This document shows, in pieces, positions 4,631-6,037 of a DNA stretch of 6,037 bases; the stretch's first letter is position 1, and the number at the start of each line of letters is the position of its first letter. The stretch comes from Candidatus Omnitrophota bacterium (GTDB lineage: Bacteria > Omnitrophota > Gorgyraeia > JABMRG01), in contig JABMRG010000065.1 of the NCBI GenBank assembly GCA_013202935.1, positions 1-6,037 of the forward strand, given 5' to 3'. Both the position numbers and the translations under genes were made by a program. The notes under the pieces were generated by a model. The model was given only the letters and a program-made list of their open reading frames with translations, was not told the origin of the DNA and searched no databases.

Positions 4631-5774
4631 AATATTTCTTTAATACCCTTACAATATCTGAATTTACCCAGTAATTACTGCTCTTCCAGGAATCAACAAT
4701 CTTTTTCTTGTTGCCTTTCCACGCCTTATATAGATTCTCAATGCCAAGTATGGGTCCGTCTCTCTTTACCCATGCAGGGTTATCCAGATACTGCAATACT
4801 CCATCAGGAAAAACATTATTTGCTACTGCTTTATAAACCCAATATGTCCAGCCGAATCCAAACTCTTTAAATACGCTCAATATGTCACTGAGCCATTTAA
4901 GCTCGCCATAACACCCGCCTCGGTAATTTACGCCAAATTCTCCAACATATATGTCGACCTTATTTTTAGAAGAAAATTTCTTATACGGCTCAAGATATCT
5001 TTTTATCTTATCCTTATTCCATGCGCTCCCATCGATCTTACCCGGATACTTATAGTTCCTTACAAAGTTGAATGTAAAATTTAACGGCTGGTATGCATGT
5101 ATACTTATGGCTATATTCTCACTCAATATATCCTGTAAAAAATCTATCTGCTGGCCCCAATTATTTCCTTCAAGATAGATGATATGCTTGGTATCAACTC
5201 TTCTTATAGCTTTGATGGTATCTTTATAGAAATTCTTAAGAACAGATAGCCTGCTCTGATCAATCACTGCCTCGTTTAGAATATCATATCCATAAAAAGC
5301 TTTTTCATTTTTAAGATTAGATGCCAGATATTCCCATAACTCATAGGTCCTATCTCTGTAGTGTTTGTTGCTCCATAGTTGTGCTTTGCCTTTTGAGTCT
5401 GAGTGCCAATCTTCATTCTGTGAGCCACATGCAGCATGTAGATCGAGTATAACCTTTAGATTATATTCATTCGCCCATCTTAAGATTTTTTTTATAAACA
5501 GTAGGGATGCCTTATTGTATTGATATGGTTTCTCCTCAAAAAACTTATGATGAAAAGGTACCCTTACGCAGTTTGAGCCCCAGGATGATATTCTCTTAAG
5601 GTCCTCTTTCTTGATAAAGTTATCCCTAAAACTCTTCTCAAAAAACTTAAGTTCTCTTCTGCCATAGATATTCTTAAATTTAGTCTTAAACTCAGATTCA
5701 GGGATATTCCTTGCGCCAAGGATATACCCTTCCATTAGCAGCCAACCACCTAAGTTTACACCTTTTACTATCAT
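4626..5774 (-). CDS. Glycoside hydrolase family 5 protein, beta-glucanase-like, no signal peptide
   Basis: This 382-residue TIM-barrel glycosidase should cleave beta-linked glucans or related glycosides with retention. It starts inside the fold with KGVNLGGWLLMEGYI (4-18), followed by RVPFHHKFF (71-79, Arg71), LDLHAACGSQN (110-120, His113), the acid/base Glu168 in YDILNEA, SIHAYQP (224-230, His226), the nucleophile Glu279 in VGEFGV, and WTYWVYKA (309-316). All the usual active-site residues are therefore present. The opening GVNLGGWL and the DLHAACGSQN run resemble exo-beta-1,3-glucanase-type GH5 (subfamily 9); substrate is inferred from that resemblance only. No signal peptide or membrane segment precedes the domain, so the enzyme appears cytoplasmic, unlike most GH5 enzymes. 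AAAGGG lies seven bases before the ATG, and a consensus extended -10 sits upstream. glnS begins 39 bases downstream. Confidence 0.9.
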   Translation of the reverse strand: MIVKGVNLGGWLLMEGYILGARNIPESEFKTKFKNIYGRRELKFFEKSFRDNFIKKEDLKRISSWGSNCVRVPFHHKFFEEKPYQYNKASLLFIKKILRWANEYNLKVILDLHAACGSQNEDWHSDSKGKAQLWSNKHYRDRTYELWEYLASNLKNEKAFYGYDILNEAVIDQSRLSVLKNFYKDTIKAIRRVDTKHIIYLEGNNWGQQIDFLQDILSENIAISIHAYQPLNFTFNFVRNYKYPGKIDGSAWNKDKIKRYLEPYKKFSSKNKVDIYVGEFGVNYRGGCYGELKWLSDILSVFKEFGFGWTYWVYKAVANNVFPDGVLQYLDNPAWVKRDGPILGIENLYKAWKGNKKKIVDSWKSSNYWVNSDIVRVLKKYF

Positions 5775-5801
5775 ATTCTTACCCTTTTAGTTTAGTAATT
5801 G

Positions 5802-5810
5802 ATTATACCA
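5802..5810 (-). promoter_or_regulatory. Extended -10 promoter for the GH5 gene
   Basis: On the minus strand this reads TGG-TATAAT: a perfect -10 hexamer with the TGn extension. No good -35 is seen at 16-18 bases, where the upstream terminator-like hairpin lies; extended -10 promoters can work without one. The predicted start near 5795 gives a leader of about 20 bases to the ATG at 5774. Confidence 0.6.
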
Positions 5811-5816
5811 TAAATA

Positions 5817-5856
5817 AATAGCCCACTTCTATTTAAAAATTGGAAGCGGGCTTATT
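5817..5856 (-). terminator. Probable terminator of the small lysine-rich gene
   Basis: GCCC-A-CTTCTA (5821-5831) pairs with TGGAAG-C-GGGC (5841-5851). There is one A5825-C5847 mismatch, which becomes a U-G pair in minus-strand RNA, and one T-G wobble that becomes A-C there. AATA (5817-5820) can extend the base of the stem with a bulge. In the minus direction the stem is followed by TATTTATTTATGG, T-rich but not a pure T run. It lies 25 bases past the stop of the gene at 5881-6036 and just upstream of the GH5 promoter, so it insulates the two. Confidence 0.6.
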
Positions 5857-5880
5857 GCATAAAATTCAAATGCGGCTAAC

Positions 5881-6036
5881 TTATGAAACCTGTTCTGGAT
5901 CTGAAACCTGCTCTGAACCCTCTTTGGGTTGTGTATTCTTTTTATCCAGCTTACGCTGCATCTTTTCTTCTTTTTTCTTTTTCTTCTTTAACTCTTTCTG
6001 ATACTTTTGATATGAATAATTATCTCTTGCCAACAT
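5881..6036 (-). CDS. Small lysine-rich hypothetical protein, possibly 5'-truncated by the window
   Basis: From ATG 6036 the frame encodes 51 residues, starting MLARDNYSYQKYQKELKKKK. A Lys/Glu-rich probable helix (about 10-33) leads to a polar acidic tail ending SEQVSDPEQVS. Small basic proteins of this look (Tyr/Gln/Lys start, then a KKKKKEEK-type run) are common uncharacterised genes in several bacterial phyla; no function can be assigned. Only one base lies beyond the ATG, so the ribosome site and any longer start cannot be seen. The tail contains an 18-base tandem duplication (TGAAACCTG-Y-TCTG at 5884-5897 and 5902-5915 on the plus strand), giving EQVS-DP-EQVS. A terminator-like hairpin follows, so it is probably transcribed separately from the GH5 gene. 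Confidence 0.65.
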   Translation of the reverse strand: MLARDNYSYQKYQKELKKKKKKEEKMQRKLDKKNTQPKEGSEQVSDPEQVS

Positions 6037-6037
6037 A

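Overview
The window comes from a bacterium with moderate-to-low GC. The cell envelope is probably Gram-negative, because one gene encodes an exported Spy/CpxP-like periplasmic protein next to a membrane anti-sigma factor and a sigmaE-type ECF sigma factor. A direct glutaminyl-tRNA synthetase (GlnRS) and a gene density with short gaps would fit an uncultured lineage such as Omnitrophota, but that placement is only a guess. No intact transposase, phage gene or CRISPR array is present.

Layout, left to right. A class II tRNA-Leu(GAG) (3-89, +) is followed after 21 bases by gpmA (111-866, +), a cofactor-dependent phosphoglycerate mutase. The rest of the window is transcribed on the minus strand. 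A GGGGAC-type hairpin (886-930) separates gpmA from the converging stress cluster, which in transcription order is ECF sigma factor (2662-2102), zinc-finger anti-sigma factor (2105-1614, 4-base overlap) and Spy/CpxP-like protein (1559-951). Upstream of the sigma gene lies a nested inverted-repeat element of about 203 bp (2709-2911) whose far arm runs into the end of glnS (4586-2889). Then come a GH5 glycoside hydrolase (5774-4626), a terminator-like hairpin (5817-5856) and a small lysine-rich protein (6036-5881) at the window edge.

The clearest functional result is that the ECF regulon can be read from the DNA. GGAACTT-N16-GTCTAA lies before the sigma gene and GAAACTT-N16-GTCTAA lies between the anti-sigma and Spy-like genes. 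This predicts an envelope-stress circuit in which the sigma factor activates its own operon and separately boosts the periplasmic chaperone-like protein.

The most unusual structure is the nested palindrome between glnS and the sigma promoter. It supplies the last seven codons and the stop of glnS, ends 2 bases from the sigma promoter -35 box, and shares a core sequence with the hairpin after gpmA. This points to a small dispersed palindromic repeat family, either REP/MITE-like or an RNA-structure element.
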